Positions 16,867-25,092 of a DNA stretch of 64,000 nucleotides are shown here, piece by piece. Where the stretch lies: assembly GCA_016715885.1 (NCBI GenBank), contig JADJXL010000028.1:1-64000 (forward strand), written 5' to 3'. The notes under the pieces were generated by a model. It saw nothing but the letters and a program-made list of their open reading frames with translations, was not told the origin of the DNA and searched no databases. The position numbers and the translations under genes were made by a program. The stretch comes from Polyangiaceae bacterium (GTDB lineage Bacteria > Myxococcota_A > Polyangia > Polyangiales > Polyangiaceae). Within the stretch, counting starts at the first letter, position 1. Every line of letters begins with the position of its first letter.

Positions 16867-18327
16867 ATGCGTCTTCCGTTCACCCCACTAATTCTTGCGT
16901 TCTTCCTCGTGAGTTGCGGCAGCGGCGGAGTCGTAACGCCCGTGCCGCACTTCGATCCGCCCAGCGCCACGACCCTCCCCGAAGTCAATTCGCTCGTCAA
17001 GGTGATCAACCTCGATGACGAGCCGGTCATTTGCTTTACCACCGACGGCTCGCCGGCCGAGTTCAATGGAGGAAACTGCGTCAACAAGCTCGATGCAACG
17101 CGGCAAATCGCCGTGCCCAATTGCGGCTTCAACGTCATCCGCATCGCGTGGTCCAAAGGCACGGACGAAGCCAACTACATCGTCGAAAGCGAATCGTGCA
17201 AGGCGAGCTGCGACCCGGTGGTGCCCTGGTCCAACCAAGACTTGGTGCGCGCATTTGCCGTTTGGCAAGACGAAGTCCGATGCTTGATGAACGGATGCGA
17301 AAACCCGTCGAGCACCGGCAATTGGTCGGCGCAATGCGATTCCGGCTCCGGAAAAGTCGATTGGGACGTGAGCCTCAATGGACTACGCGCCATCAGCACC
17401 TTCACCTTCAATGCCTGCGAGCACGCCGTCACGATCGAGGTCGACGAAAACGGCATGGTGGCTCCGCGGCAGGTCAACCTCGTGGTGTCCGGCAAAATCG
17501 TTCAAGATACCGACTTCAATGGCAATGGCAATGAAGGCGGAACCCTCACGGTCACCGGCGACTTCACGGGCACCGTCGTTTCACGCATCGTGGTCGCCAA
17601 CAAGGGCCGCGGCGGAGGTAGCTTCGACGCCGCTTGCACGGCCGATCCATTCGAGGGCAAAGAATGCGCTCCGGCGGGCGCGAAAATCGCGTTCGATTAC
17701 CCGGATTGGAGCTGCCATGGTAACATTTGCCCCATTGCCATGACCGGGACGTGCATGGGCTCCGACAGAGATGCAGACGCCATTCCCGATGACGCGGACA
17801 ATTGCCCCGACGACGCAAACACCGACCAAGCCGATATCGACAAAGATGGCATTGGCGACGCCTGCGACAAAGACTCGGGCTTCGTCGTCATCCGCTTCAA
17901 AACCGGAAATCGATGCTTGATTCTGGGTGATGGCAAAGTGGAATCCACGAGCACCTGCGAGCCGGCCGATCCCAAACAACAATGGGAAATGTTCCCCGAC
18001 GGCACTGCATTTGGATTCCGCAATCTCGGAAATGGTGAATGCTTGAGCCAAAAGGGCATTTTGGCCGGGCCCTGGACGGTCATCACCGCGCCGTGCGACG
18101 GTTCGAGCAAGCAGCGGTGGAACCTCGAAAAATACGATCAAGGCGGCTTCGACACGAACTTCCCCGTGCGCCTGAAGAACGGCGCCGAAAACTTCTGCGC
18201 CTACACGGACTTCACCGGCGAAGTGTACGGCACCGTCAGCAACTGCGGGCTCGCGGGCACCGAATCCAATCGGAAAGTCGGCCTGTATTACGGCGGCGCC
18301 TTCGATACCCCACCCTATCAGCCTTGA
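16867..18327 (+). CDS. Lipoprotein with type 3 repeat and ricin-B-like domain
   Basis: 486 residues. Start ATG 16867 gives the signal LPFTPLILAFFLVSC with the lipobox Cys at about 16; an in-frame ATG at 16819 would give an overlong leader. A beta-rich, Cys-containing region fills the first 290 residues. Residues about 300-340 hold DRDADAIPDDADNCPDDAN then DIDKDGIGDACD, thrombospondin type 3-like calcium repeats. The last 130 residues look like a ricin-B/beta-trefoil lectin domain (QQWEMFPDG, NGECLSQ, KQRWNLEKY), which usually binds sugars. Likely a surface lipoprotein that binds glycans; ligand unknown. It is convergent with 18343-19446 with only 15 bases between stops. Confidence 0.85.
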   Translation: MRLPFTPLILAFFLVSCGSGGVVTPVPHFDPPSATTLPEVNSLVKVINLDDEPVICFTTDGSPAEFNGGNCVNKLDATRQIAVPNCGFNVIRIAWSKGTDEANYIVESESCKASCDPVVPWSNQDLVRAFAVWQDEVRCLMNGCENPSSTGNWSAQCDSGSGKVDWDVSLNGLRAISTFTFNACEHAVTIEVDENGMVAPRQVNLVVSGKIVQDTDFNGNGNEGGTLTVTGDFTGTVVSRIVVANKGRGGGSFDAACTADPFEGKECAPAGAKIAFDYPDWSCHGNICPIAMTGTCMGSDRDADAIPDDADNCPDDANTDQADIDKDGIGDACDKDSGFVVIRFKTGNRCLILGDGKVESTSTCEPADPKQQWEMFPDGTAFGFRNLGNGECLSQKGILAGPWTVITAPCDGSSKQRWNLEKYDQGGFDTNFPVRLKNGAENFCAYTDFTGEVYGTVSNCGLAGTESNRKVGLYYGGAFDTPPYQP

Positions 18328-18342
18328 TTACGTACACGGCCT

Positions 18343-19446
18343 TCATGCATCGACCGGCATCGGAAACGACAACGTAAATGTCGTCCCTTTGCCGGGCGCC
18401 GTTTCGAGCTTCACCGACCCGCCGTGGCGCTCCATGCACGCATGAACCATCGCAAGCCCCAGCCCCGTTCCCTCGTCGCCCTTCGTCGTGAAAAACGGCT
18501 CGAAAACGCGCTTTTCGACATCTGTGGGCATTCCCGGACCATCATCGGCTACCTGTACCCAGGCTTGCCCGCCCGTTTGCCCAGTGCGCAGCGTAATCGA
18601 GCCGCCGCCTTCGGCCAGCGCGTCGATCGCATTGACGATCAAGTTGACGAGAGCGCTCACGATATCGCCCGAATGCCCCCAAAAGCCCGGCGGCCCGCCC
18701 AGCTCTTCCCGAATGCGTAACAATCGCCCGCGCGCAGCCATTCGAGGCTTCGCGATTTCAGCAGCCTGACGGACCAAACGATCCAAGTCGACAAGCTCCG
18801 CCCGTGCCTCGGCCGTCTGTCTGCTGTAATTCCGTAATCTCACCAGCGTCTGCATGCCGCATTCGAGAACTTGCTTCATTTCAGCAATGCTCTCCTTTGC
18901 CTCGTCGGTCCTGCCACGATCGATCGCGCGTGAGAGCACTTGTAAGTGGAGAGATAGCGGGTTCAAGATGTTCACGAGGTCATGCGTCACACCAGCGGCC
19001 ATTTGACCAATCGCCCGAGTCTTCTCGGTGCGTGCAAGCAAATCCTCCGCCTTGCGACGCGCAATCCGCTGCTCGTGCTCGTTCAGCTCACGTTCGACCG
19101 CCGCCGCCAATCGTCCCAGCTTTCCCTTGACGATAAAGTCACGCGCCCCTCCGAGCATCGCGCTGATGGCAGCATCCTCTCCAACGGTCCCCGACACAAT
19201 GATGAACGGAATGTCGATCCCGCTTTCCTTCAGGACTTGCAGAGCCTCCGGGCCACTGAATTGCGGCAGCGACCAGTCCGATATCACGATGTCCCACGCG
19301 CGCTCCGCCAAAGCAGCACGCATCGCCGCCGCATCCTCGACCCGCAGACACGTGGGCGCGTAACCACTTCTTTCAAGCTGACGTAACGTCAGAAACATAT
19401 CGTCTTCGTTGTCTTCGACCATCAAGACGCGTAGCTCGGTTGCCAT
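18343..19446 (-). CDS. Receiver-histidine kinase protein
   Basis: 367 residues from ATG 19446. An N-terminal receiver domain (about 4-122) has LMVEDNEDD, the phospho-acceptor Asp57 in VISDWSLPQ, and FIVKGKL at the lysine position. A helical linker leads to a kinase core with an HisKA-like box, GVTHDLVNILNPL (His155), and an ATPase domain (about 245-365) with NLIVNAIDAL, DDGPGM, EGTGLGLAMVH. Placing REC before the kinase suggests the kinase is controlled by phosphate received from another kinase, or acts as a relay with its neighbours. It is divergent from the GAF kinase at 19532, with their starts 85 bp apart. No membrane segment. Confidence 0.92.
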   Translation of the reverse strand: MATELRVLMVEDNEDDMFLTLRQLERSGYAPTCLRVEDAAAMRAALAERAWDIVISDWSLPQFSGPEALQVLKESGIDIPFIIVSGTVGEDAAISAMLGGARDFIVKGKLGRLAAAVERELNEHEQRIARRKAEDLLARTEKTRAIGQMAAGVTHDLVNILNPLSLHLQVLSRAIDRGRTDEAKESIAEMKQVLECGMQTLVRLRNYSRQTAEARAELVDLDRLVRQAAEIAKPRMAARGRLLRIREELGGPPGFWGHSGDIVSALVNLIVNAIDALAEGGGSITLRTGQTGGQAWVQVADDGPGMPTDVEKRVFEPFFTTKGDEGTGLGLAMVHACMERHGGSVKLETAPGKGTTFTLSFPMPVDA

Positions 19447-19531
19447 TGGACATTCGCAAGGTGCACGTGTCGAGCGCGTGGCACAAGCACTTTTTATGCG
19501 CGCCTCGGAATCCATGCGCTATCTTGCTTTC

Positions 19532-20743
19532 ATGTCGAGCGATTCCTCCGTCAAGCTGCGTGGAATGGAGCGCCTCGTAGGCGCAATCCAAGAGTTGTCG
19601 CTCACGCGCGACCTCGACGCGGTCATGCGCATCGTGCGCAGCGTGGCGCGCGAGCTGTGTGGCGCCGATGGAGCCACGTTCGTGCTGCGTGACGACGGCA
19701 AGTGCTTTTACGCGGACGAAGACGCCATCGCGCCGCTCTGGAAGGGCAAGCGTTTCCCCATGGAAGCGTGCATCAGCGGCTGGGCCATGCTCCACCGCGA
19801 AGCGGTCATCATCGAAGACATCTACGCCGACGCGCGAATCCCTCACGACGCGTACCGACCCACGTTCGTGAAAAGTCTGGCCATGGTGCCCATTCGCACG
19901 GCAGCGCCCATCGGTGCCATCGGCACTTATTGGGCGACCACGCGACGCGTGACCCAAGACGAGCTCGAGCTTCTGCAAGCTTTGGCGAACAGCACGAGCA
20001 TTGCCATGGAGAACGTGCAGCTCTTCTCGGAGCTCGAAGCGCGCGTACGCATGCGAACCGCGCAGCTCGAAGCAGCCAACCGCGAGCTCGAAGCGTTCAG
20101 CTATTCGGTTTCGCACGACTTACGCGCGCCGCTCAGAAGCATCGATGGCTACGGCACTGCGCTGGAAGAGGACCTCGCCGATCGTCTCGGCGCGAAGGAT
20201 CGCGAGCATTTTTCACGCCTTCGCGCGGCCTGTTCGAGGATGAACGTGCTCATCGACGACCTCTTGACATTGTCGAAGGTCAGCCGAGGCGAACTTCGCG
20301 ACGAAGTGGTCGACATTTCGAGCCTTGCGCGTTCCATTGCCGAGGATCTCGTGCGGCAGGCAAAGGACCGGCAATTCGACATCGTGATTGCCGATGGTCT
20401 GCAAAGTCGAGGGGACCCGTCGCTCGTGCGCGCGGTGCTCGAAAACCTGCTCGGCAATGCCTTCAAGTTCACGGCACGCGTGCCGCATGCACGAATCGAA
20501 GTCGGGTGCAGCGACAAGGGCACGTTTTTCGTGCGGGACAATGGCGCTGGTTTCGACATGAAGTACGCCGCCAAGCTCTTCGCGCCATTTCAGCGCTTGC
20601 ATTCCAATAAAGAGTTTCCAGGAACCGGCGTCGGTTTGGCGACCGTACAGCGTATCGTCCACCGCCACGGTGGCCGCATTTGGGTCGAAAGCAAACCCGG
20701 CGAAGGAACGACGTTTTCCTTTACGCTCGCGCCGTCGGTTTGA
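19532..20743 (+). CDS. GAF-domain sensor histidine kinase
   Basis: 403 residues from ATG 19532 (an in-frame ATG at 19514 is possible). GAF domain at about 20-165 (GADGATFVLRDDGKC, then EACISGWAMLHREAVIIEDI), which may bind a small ligand, bilin or haem-like group. A coiled linker (165-188) leads to HisKA with SYSVSHDLRAPLRSI (His195) and an ATPase domain with LENLLGNAFKFT, RDNGAGFDM and TGVGLATVQRIVHRHGG. The type is like phytochrome-family and other soluble kinases of soil bacteria. There is no receiver domain, so its partner may be the receiver of the divergent protein at 18343-19446. That pairing is inferred from position only. Confidence 0.92.
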   Translation: MSSDSSVKLRGMERLVGAIQELSLTRDLDAVMRIVRSVARELCGADGATFVLRDDGKCFYADEDAIAPLWKGKRFPMEACISGWAMLHREAVIIEDIYADARIPHDAYRPTFVKSLAMVPIRTAAPIGAIGTYWATTRRVTQDELELLQALANSTSIAMENVQLFSELEARVRMRTAQLEAANRELEAFSYSVSHDLRAPLRSIDGYGTALEEDLADRLGAKDREHFSRLRAACSRMNVLIDDLLTLSKVSRGELRDEVVDISSLARSIAEDLVRQAKDRQFDIVIADGLQSRGDPSLVRAVLENLLGNAFKFTARVPHARIEVGCSDKGTFFVRDNGAGFDMKYAAKLFAPFQRLHSNKEFPGTGVGLATVQRIVHRHGGRIWVESKPGEGTTFSFTLAPSV

Positions 20744-20780
20744 TCCCGGATTTCTCCTTGTATCTCGCCCCTACCCGACT

Positions 20781-21347
20781 ATGCTCCCGCCCGTGCAATT
20801 CGATCGTCACGGCTGGGCCATCAGTACCATCGATGCATTGCCGGTAAACGCCGCCTATACGCTCTTTTCCGCCGATCCTTCGGCCCGCATCGACATTGCC
20901 CTCTGCGCGCACAAAGCCCGCCAATTTTTTGCGACCGGCTTCGAGCTTGGCCAGGCCAAAGCGTACCCCGACGGGCAAACGCCCGATTCCGACGCAGCCT
21001 ACGTCGACGTCTCGCCGCTCGGCAAACGTAGCAGCGCCGTCACCCGCGTCTTCGTCGTCACGTGGCCCATCGAAAGAGATCACCTCATCCGCAACGTCGG
21101 CGATGCCGCCGCTCGAACCATCGGTGGCGCCGGCATGGATGTTCTCGTCGCCCGTGCCAAACGCATTTGGCAAGTGTCGAACGAGCTCACGAGCGGCGAC
21201 GATCGAAATGCCCCTCTTCGTGTCGCAGCAATCTTGGCGTCCGTGCTGCTCGCCCCCATCGTTCCTCCCGAAGGCAATACGATTTACGGCGTCAAGGGCG
21301 CCCGCGAGCGGCTCGAAGCGGCCGAGACCAGCGTTCGTCCCAAGTGA
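20781..21347 (+). CDS. Hypothetical protein
   Basis: 188 residues from ATG 20781, which begins 37 bases after the preceding kinase stop. No signal peptide or clear membrane segment; one moderately hydrophobic stretch (LRVAAILASVLLAPIVPPEG) lies near the C-terminus. I recognise no domain. Features include GWAISTIDALPVNAAY near the start and VFVVTWPIERDHL in the middle. It may be transcribed with the kinase, and it is followed by the peroxiredoxin gene 95 bp on. Function unknown. Confidence 0.65.
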   Translation: MLPPVQFDRHGWAISTIDALPVNAAYTLFSADPSARIDIALCAHKARQFFATGFELGQAKAYPDGQTPDSDAAYVDVSPLGKRSSAVTRVFVVTWPIERDHLIRNVGDAAARTIGGAGMDVLVARAKRIWQVSNELTSGDDRNAPLRVAAILASVLLAPIVPPEGNTIYGVKGARERLEAAETSVRPK

Positions 21348-21442
21348 ACGGACGTCGCGCACGGCGGTCTTCGTTTCGAGGATTGATTTCCGCCTGTTCC
21401 GGAGTATTCTCCGCGCCTCGCACCATTCCGACGGAGAACACC

Positions 21443-22102
21443 ATGACCCTGCGAATCAACCAAACAGCACCGAATTTCACGGCCGAAACGACGCATGGAA
21501 CCATCAACTTCCACGAATGGATCGGCGACGGCTGGGCCATCCTCTTCTCGCACCCCAAAGACTTCACGCCCGTTTGCACGACGGAGCTCGGCTACATGGC
21601 GGGTCTCGAGCCCGAGTTCAAGAAGCGCAACTGCAAGATCATCGGCCTCAGCGTCGATCCGGTCGGCAGTCACAGCAAGTGGGCAGCCGACATCGAGGAA
21701 ACCCAGGGCCACAAGGTCAACTACCCGATGATTGGCGACCCGAAGCTCGAGGTCGCGAAGCTTTACGACATGCTTCCGGAAGACGCAGGCACGACGTCCG
21801 AAGGTCGCACGGCGGCGAACAATGCCACGGTGCGCACGGTTTTCGTAGTTGGGCCCGACAAGCAGATCAAGCTGATGCTGTCGTATCCGATGTCGACGGG
21901 CCGCAACTTCGACGAAATCCTCCGCGCGCTCGACTCGATGCAGCTCACGGCGCAGCACAAAGTCGCGACGCCCGTGAACTGGAAGCAAGGCGAAGACGTG
22001 ATCATCGCGCCGTCGGTTTCCGACGAGGAAGCGAAGCAAAAGTACCCGGGCGGTTGGAAGACGGTGAAGCCGTACTTGCGCGTCGTTCCGCAGCCGAAAT
22101 GA
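21443..22102 (+). CDS. Peroxiredoxin, 1-Cys (Prx6-like) type
   Basis: 219 residues from ATG 21443 (GGAG upstream). The thioredoxin-fold AhpC/TSA domain has the active-site motif SHPKDFTPVCTTEL, with the peroxidatic Cys in PVCT. The C-terminal 1-Cys Prx region has SYPMSTGRNFDEILR and PVNWKQGEDVIIAP, typical of the Prx6 family (about 210-225 residues). It reduces hydrogen peroxide, alkyl hydroperoxides or peroxynitrite using a thiol donor, in the cytoplasm. A second cysteine (KRNCKIIG) is present but not at a known resolving position. It stands alone, followed by hairpins at 22151-22260 that may end transcription. Confidence 0.96.
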   Translation: MTLRINQTAPNFTAETTHGTINFHEWIGDGWAILFSHPKDFTPVCTTELGYMAGLEPEFKKRNCKIIGLSVDPVGSHSKWAADIEETQGHKVNYPMIGDPKLEVAKLYDMLPEDAGTTSEGRTAANNATVRTVFVVGPDKQIKLMLSYPMSTGRNFDEILRALDSMQLTAQHKVATPVNWKQGEDVIIAPSVSDEEAKQKYPGGWKTVKPYLRVVPQPK

Positions 22103-22150
22103 TGGCAGCCGTTCCGTTCGAATCCGGGCCAGGATTCGCGCGCTCGCTTC

Positions 22151-22169
22151 GCGGGCGTGGAACGCCCGC
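22151..22169 (+). terminator. Short GC hairpin after the peroxiredoxin gene
   Basis: GCGGGCGT pairs with ACGCCCGC around a 3-base loop, 48 bases after the stop at 22102. There is no U-tract, so terminator function is plausible only; the larger hairpin beyond may matter more. Confidence 0.4.
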
Positions 22170-22188
22170 TTCGCGAGGCTAGTTTACG

Positions 22189-22260
22189 ATGGGGGGGCCG
22201 AGGCTCGCCTCCCGGTGCTTTGGACTGCGTCCAAAGCACGGCGAGGCTCGGCCCCCCCAT
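22189..22260. repeat. Long intergenic hairpin
   Basis: Two long arms pair almost completely: ATGGGGGGGCCGAGGCTCGCC with its complement ending GGCGAGGCTCGGCCCCCCCAT, and inside them GGTGCTTTGGAC with GTCCAAAGCAC. The whole 72-bp unit folds into one stem of more than 30 bp with a small asymmetric bulge (TCCC). It looks like a mobile palindromic repeat unit or a strong terminator between the peroxiredoxin and the sigma-54 activator. Confidence 0.75.
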
Positions 22261-22328
22261 ACCCCCCGATTGAGCTTGTTCCAATTGATCAGCTCCCTGG
22301 TCATTTTGCAACACAAACAACCTTCTCC

Positions 22329-22348
22329 AAAAGTGGCTGGCACCTTTT
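22329..22348. repeat. Dispersed 20-bp repeat, copy 1
   Basis: AAAAGTGGCTGGCACCTTTT occurs here and identically at 37461-37480. It is a near-palindrome (AAAAGTG against CACCTTTT). Both copies are intergenic. A related but degraded stretch (AAAAGGTGCC) starts at 57484. Confidence 0.6.
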
Positions 22349-22383
22349 CCTGGCAAGCCTGACCGTGCCATGATGCCCTCCGC

Positions 22384-23766
22384 ATGAAGCCCACCGATTC
22401 ACACGAAGTCATCCTCGCGGCGCTCGAAGAGGTCGCTGGAGCGGCCATCGTGCTCGATGAACACTTGCGCATCGTCGATCGCACGGTCGAGGCCGAAGTG
22501 CTCGTGGGTCAATCGCTGCCCATGGGAGCATTGGCGCCCGAGGCTCTTTGCGGAGACGGTCCCGAGCGTCCGGTTGCGGAAGCGCTGTCGCAGGGGCGTC
22601 CGGTTTCGGCGACGATTCATCGAAAAGGAGCTGCGGAAAATACGGGATTTTTATCCGTGCGAGCCATTCCGCTGCGGCGCAATGATGCAAAAATCGGTTG
22701 GCTCTTGCTCCTCGATACGGACTTGCTTGCGGCGGAGCATCCCGATGCGCCCGTGGAGATATGCGGCGTGCTCACGCGCGACAAAAACATGAAAAAGTTA
22801 TTGGGCGACGTGCGCAAGGTCGCGCGCACCAATGCAAGCGTGCTCGTGCGGGGAGAGACGGGCAGCGGAAAAGAATTGATTGCCCGCGCCGTGCATACGC
22901 TAAGTCCGCGCAGCAAAGGTCCTTTGCGGACGCTCAATTGTGCAGCATTGCCGCCGGCATTATTGGAAAGCGAGCTCTTTGGACACGTGCGTGGGGCATT
23001 CACGGGTGCGGTGCGGGATCAAAAAGGCCACGTTGAGCTTGCGCACGGAGGAACTTTGTTTTTGGATGAAGTCGCCGAATTGCCGCTCGAATTGCAGGCG
23101 AAGCTGCTTCGCGTGTTGCAGGAAAAAGTGGTCGTGCCCGTGGGCGGTCGTGATCCCATCGACGTGGACGTGCGGTTCGTCGCAGCGACCCACAGGGCAC
23201 TGCGGAAGGAGGTATCGGCGGGTCGATTTCGCGCAGACTTGATGTTTCGATTGCGTGTCGTACCCTTGTTTCTGCCGCCGCTTCGCAAACGACGCGGGGA
23301 CATATCGCTCCTTGCGTGGCGGTTCATCGAACGCATGAATGCGAGCGGCGATCGTCACGTGGCTCGGCTGTCCCCCGGAGCCATTCACGCGCTCGAAACG
23401 TACGATTGGCCGGGAAACGTGCGCGAGCTGATGAACGCCATCGAATATGCGTTCGTCATGGGCGACGGTCCCATTGTCACGGAAGCCGATTTGCCGCCGG
23501 AAGTACGTGGAGAACGATTGGACTTTGCCGACGATCCGGTGGACGATGTGGACGTGGAGGCGGAGGCAACGCCTGCGCGGGAGCTTGGTCCGGAAGAACG
23601 GAAAATCCTTGCAGCATTGCGTGAGGCGCGAGGAAACAGGCAGGAGGCTGCGGCCTTGTTGGGGTATAGCCGCATCACGCTCTGGCGAAAGCTGAAAGCC
23701 ATGGGACTCGACGACGAAACCGTCATTCGGTCGCGGCGCCGCGATGGTGTACCACCGAGCGATTGA
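22384..23766 (+). CDS. Sigma-54-dependent transcriptional activator, Fis family
   Basis: 460 residues. N-terminal PAS-like sensor (about 8-115). AAA+ domain (about 125-370): Walker A GETGSGKE at 157-164, the sigma-54 contact loop GAFTGA at 204-209, Walker B GGTLFLDEV at 222-230 and the arginine finger region FRADLMFRL at 282-290. After an acidic linker comes a Fis-type helix-turn-helix (about 405-441: RQEAAALLGYSRITLWRKL). It would bind upstream of -24/-12 promoters and remodel RNA polymerase-sigma-54. The lack of a receiver domain implies direct ligand sensing. Targets are unknown; one candidate sigma-54 promoter lies at 36426 but nothing links it to this protein. It stands alone, next to the convergent Alg13-like gene. 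Confidence 0.95.
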   Translation: MKPTDSHEVILAALEEVAGAAIVLDEHLRIVDRTVEAEVLVGQSLPMGALAPEALCGDGPERPVAEALSQGRPVSATIHRKGAAENTGFLSVRAIPLRRNDAKIGWLLLLDTDLLAAEHPDAPVEICGVLTRDKNMKKLLGDVRKVARTNASVLVRGETGSGKELIARAVHTLSPRSKGPLRTLNCAALPPALLESELFGHVRGAFTGAVRDQKGHVELAHGGTLFLDEVAELPLELQAKLLRVLQEKVVVPVGGRDPIDVDVRFVAATHRALRKEVSAGRFRADLMFRLRVVPLFLPPLRKRRGDISLLAWRFIERMNASGDRHVARLSPGAIHALETYDWPGNVRELMNAIEYAFVMGDGPIVTEADLPPEVRGERLDFADDPVDDVDVEAEATPARELGPEERKILAALREARGNRQEAAALLGYSRITLWRKLKAMGLDDETVIRSRRRDGVPPSD

Positions 23767-23775
23767 AGTGTGGCT

Positions 23776-24354
23776 TCAATCGAAGCGCAAGCTTTCAATG
23801 GACGGGCCGAATGCTGCGAGAGCGCGCAGCACGAGCTTTCCGAGGGCCGGCGTTTTTTCGCGCATCGGGCCTTCGGCGATGGCCGCGGCGACTCTTGAAA
23901 GGCGCGATGGGTCATCCGCTGAGCGCGGACCACGTCGAACGTCGCCTCGAGCGTGCTGCAAAAGACTTTCTCGCAATTGGGCCGCGCTTTCGATGATTTC
24001 GATCCGCCCTTCCTGGTTCAAGGCTTCCACGATTTCGAGCTGGTGGTCGTTGACGTGTTCTCCGAGCGATCCGAGCCGTGGAACGACCAGTGGTTTGTGA
24101 CCTTCGCGCAGGGCCGACCACAAAGTTCCAACGCCCGCATGGCAAATGACCACGTCTGCTCGAGCCATTTCGGCGTCGAATTCAGCCCGGGAGAGCGTTT
24201 CTTGGCACGACAAAACACGCGGGCGCGTTTGGCTGTAGCCGTATTGGCAAACGCCGGAGACGGGCACGTCGAGCGCTGCAATGGCTTCGTCGGTGTATTG
24301 CAGAAGCCGCTCGAACGGATTGAACGCCGTGCCGACAGTAACAAAAATTCTCAT
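23776..24354 (-). CDS. Alg13-like glycosyltransferase subunit (PssE/EpsF type)
   Basis: 192 residues from ATG 24354. It begins MRIFVTVGTAFNPFERLL and has ADVVICHAGVGTLWSALREGHKPLVVPR and NDHQLEIVEAL, the C-terminal donor-binding domain of GT28/MurG-like enzymes found alone in Alg13-type subunits. It needs a membrane-anchored Alg14-type partner, which is the gene just upstream; the two overlap by four bases (ATGA), a sign of translational coupling. Together they transfer a sugar (GlcNAc in eukaryotic Alg13/14, glucuronic acid in some PssD/PssE systems) to a lipid-linked acceptor during polysaccharide synthesis. The sugar here is unknown. No other polysaccharide genes are adjacent. Confidence 0.9.
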   Translation of the reverse strand: MRIFVTVGTAFNPFERLLQYTDEAIAALDVPVSGVCQYGYSQTRPRVLSCQETLSRAEFDAEMARADVVICHAGVGTLWSALREGHKPLVVPRLGSLGEHVNDHQLEIVEALNQEGRIEIIESAAQLRESLLQHARGDVRRGPRSADDPSRLSRVAAAIAEGPMREKTPALGKLVLRALAAFGPSIESLRFD

Positions 24355-24941
24355 CCGAAGTGCACGCTCGCTTTCTCGCCGCGGGGATAAAAACGGGCGA
24401 CTCCGTCCCATTGATAGAAAAACCGATGCGCGAGGGGGTACATCAAGCGTCCCGTGAGCGTCGCGCGTGACACGGCTGCCGCGGATTCGACGAAGATGAT
24501 GCGCGAGCGGGTGAAGAGGCGAGCGAGCAGGGCAAAAGGAACCGCGGGACCGGCCCCTGTGGACAGGACGATGTCTGGATCTTCGCGGAGGAGAATTTGC
24601 GCCGATTCGAGGAAATTGTAGAGCACCTTCACGTCCCGTTCGGCGTGCACGATGCGATAGACGCGAGCGAATGGGAAATCGGGAAGTGGAGCTGCATCAT
24701 TGAGCACGAGCACGACTTCGTGATCGCGCAAAATGGGCGCCAAGTGCATGACTTCGGTCAGGTGACCACCGATGGACGAGACGATGCAGATGCGGAGGTT
24801 TGCCTCACCCCCTGGCCCCCTCTCCGCACGCGGAGAGGGGGGACATGCCTCACCCCCTAACCCCCTCTCCCCAAATGGGAGAGGGGGTGAAGAGCCTTCA
24901 GCAATGTTGAAACGGTTTTTCGACACGGTCACGAAACTCAT
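24351..24941 (-). CDS. Alg14-like glycosyltransferase subunit (PssD type), 5' end run into repeats
   Basis: About 196 residues if ATG 24941 is used. The conserved part begins LRICIVSSIGGHLTEVMHL and continues with ILLREDPDIVLSTGAGPAVPFALLA, RIIFVESAAAVSRATLTGRL and FFYQWDGVARFYP, as in Alg14/PssD subunits that anchor the Alg13-like partner at the membrane. In front of it lie about 30 residues that are pure translation of the palindromic repeats (PPLPFGERGLGGEA-like, twice). The frame is also open farther upstream through more repeats. Either the repeats inserted within the 5' coding region without breaking the frame, or translation begins at a non-ATG codon near 24800 and the repeats are untranslated. 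The start is therefore unsure. Confidence 0.8.
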   Translation of the reverse strand: MSFVTVSKNRFNIAEGSSPPLPFGERGLGGEACPPSPRAERGPGGEANLRICIVSSIGGHLTEVMHLAPILRDHEVVLVLNDAAPLPDFPFARVYRIVHAERDVKVLYNFLESAQILLREDPDIVLSTGAGPAVPFALLARLFTRSRIIFVESAAAVSRATLTGRLMYPLAHRFFYQWDGVARFYPRGEKASVHFG

Positions 24942-25092
24942 CCCGCTTTTGCGCCTTATTTCCCCCTCTCCACTTGTGGAGAGGGGGTTAGGGGGTGAGG
25001 CCTTTTCCCCCTCTCCCTCATAGGGAGAGGGGGCCAGGGGGTGAGGCCTTTTCCCCCTCTCCCTCATAGGGAGAGGGGGCCAGGGGGTGAGG
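24807..25092. repeat. Array of five palindromic pyrimidine-rich repeats
   Basis: Five copies of a unit of about 40-45 bp, each an imperfect hairpin of CCCCCTCTCC against GGAGAGGGGG with a CCTCACCCCCT-type flank. Two copies (about 24807-24843 and 24847-24890) face one way; three (about 24959-25002, 25004-25047, 25049-25092) face the other way, and the last two are identical tandem copies. A unique 68-bp piece lies between the groups. The array fills the gap between the Alg14-like gene and the lipoprotein stop codon at 25093, touching it directly. The loop bases vary while the stems are kept, as in REP-type elements. Confidence 0.85.

Noticed and set aside
19373..20116. A minus-strand open frame opposite the GAF kinase
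   Set aside because: Antisense shadow of a clear histidine kinase; no own features.
24807..25092. Repeat array as a CRISPR array
   Set aside because: The units are hairpins in two opposite orientations with no regular unique spacers and no cas genes nearby.
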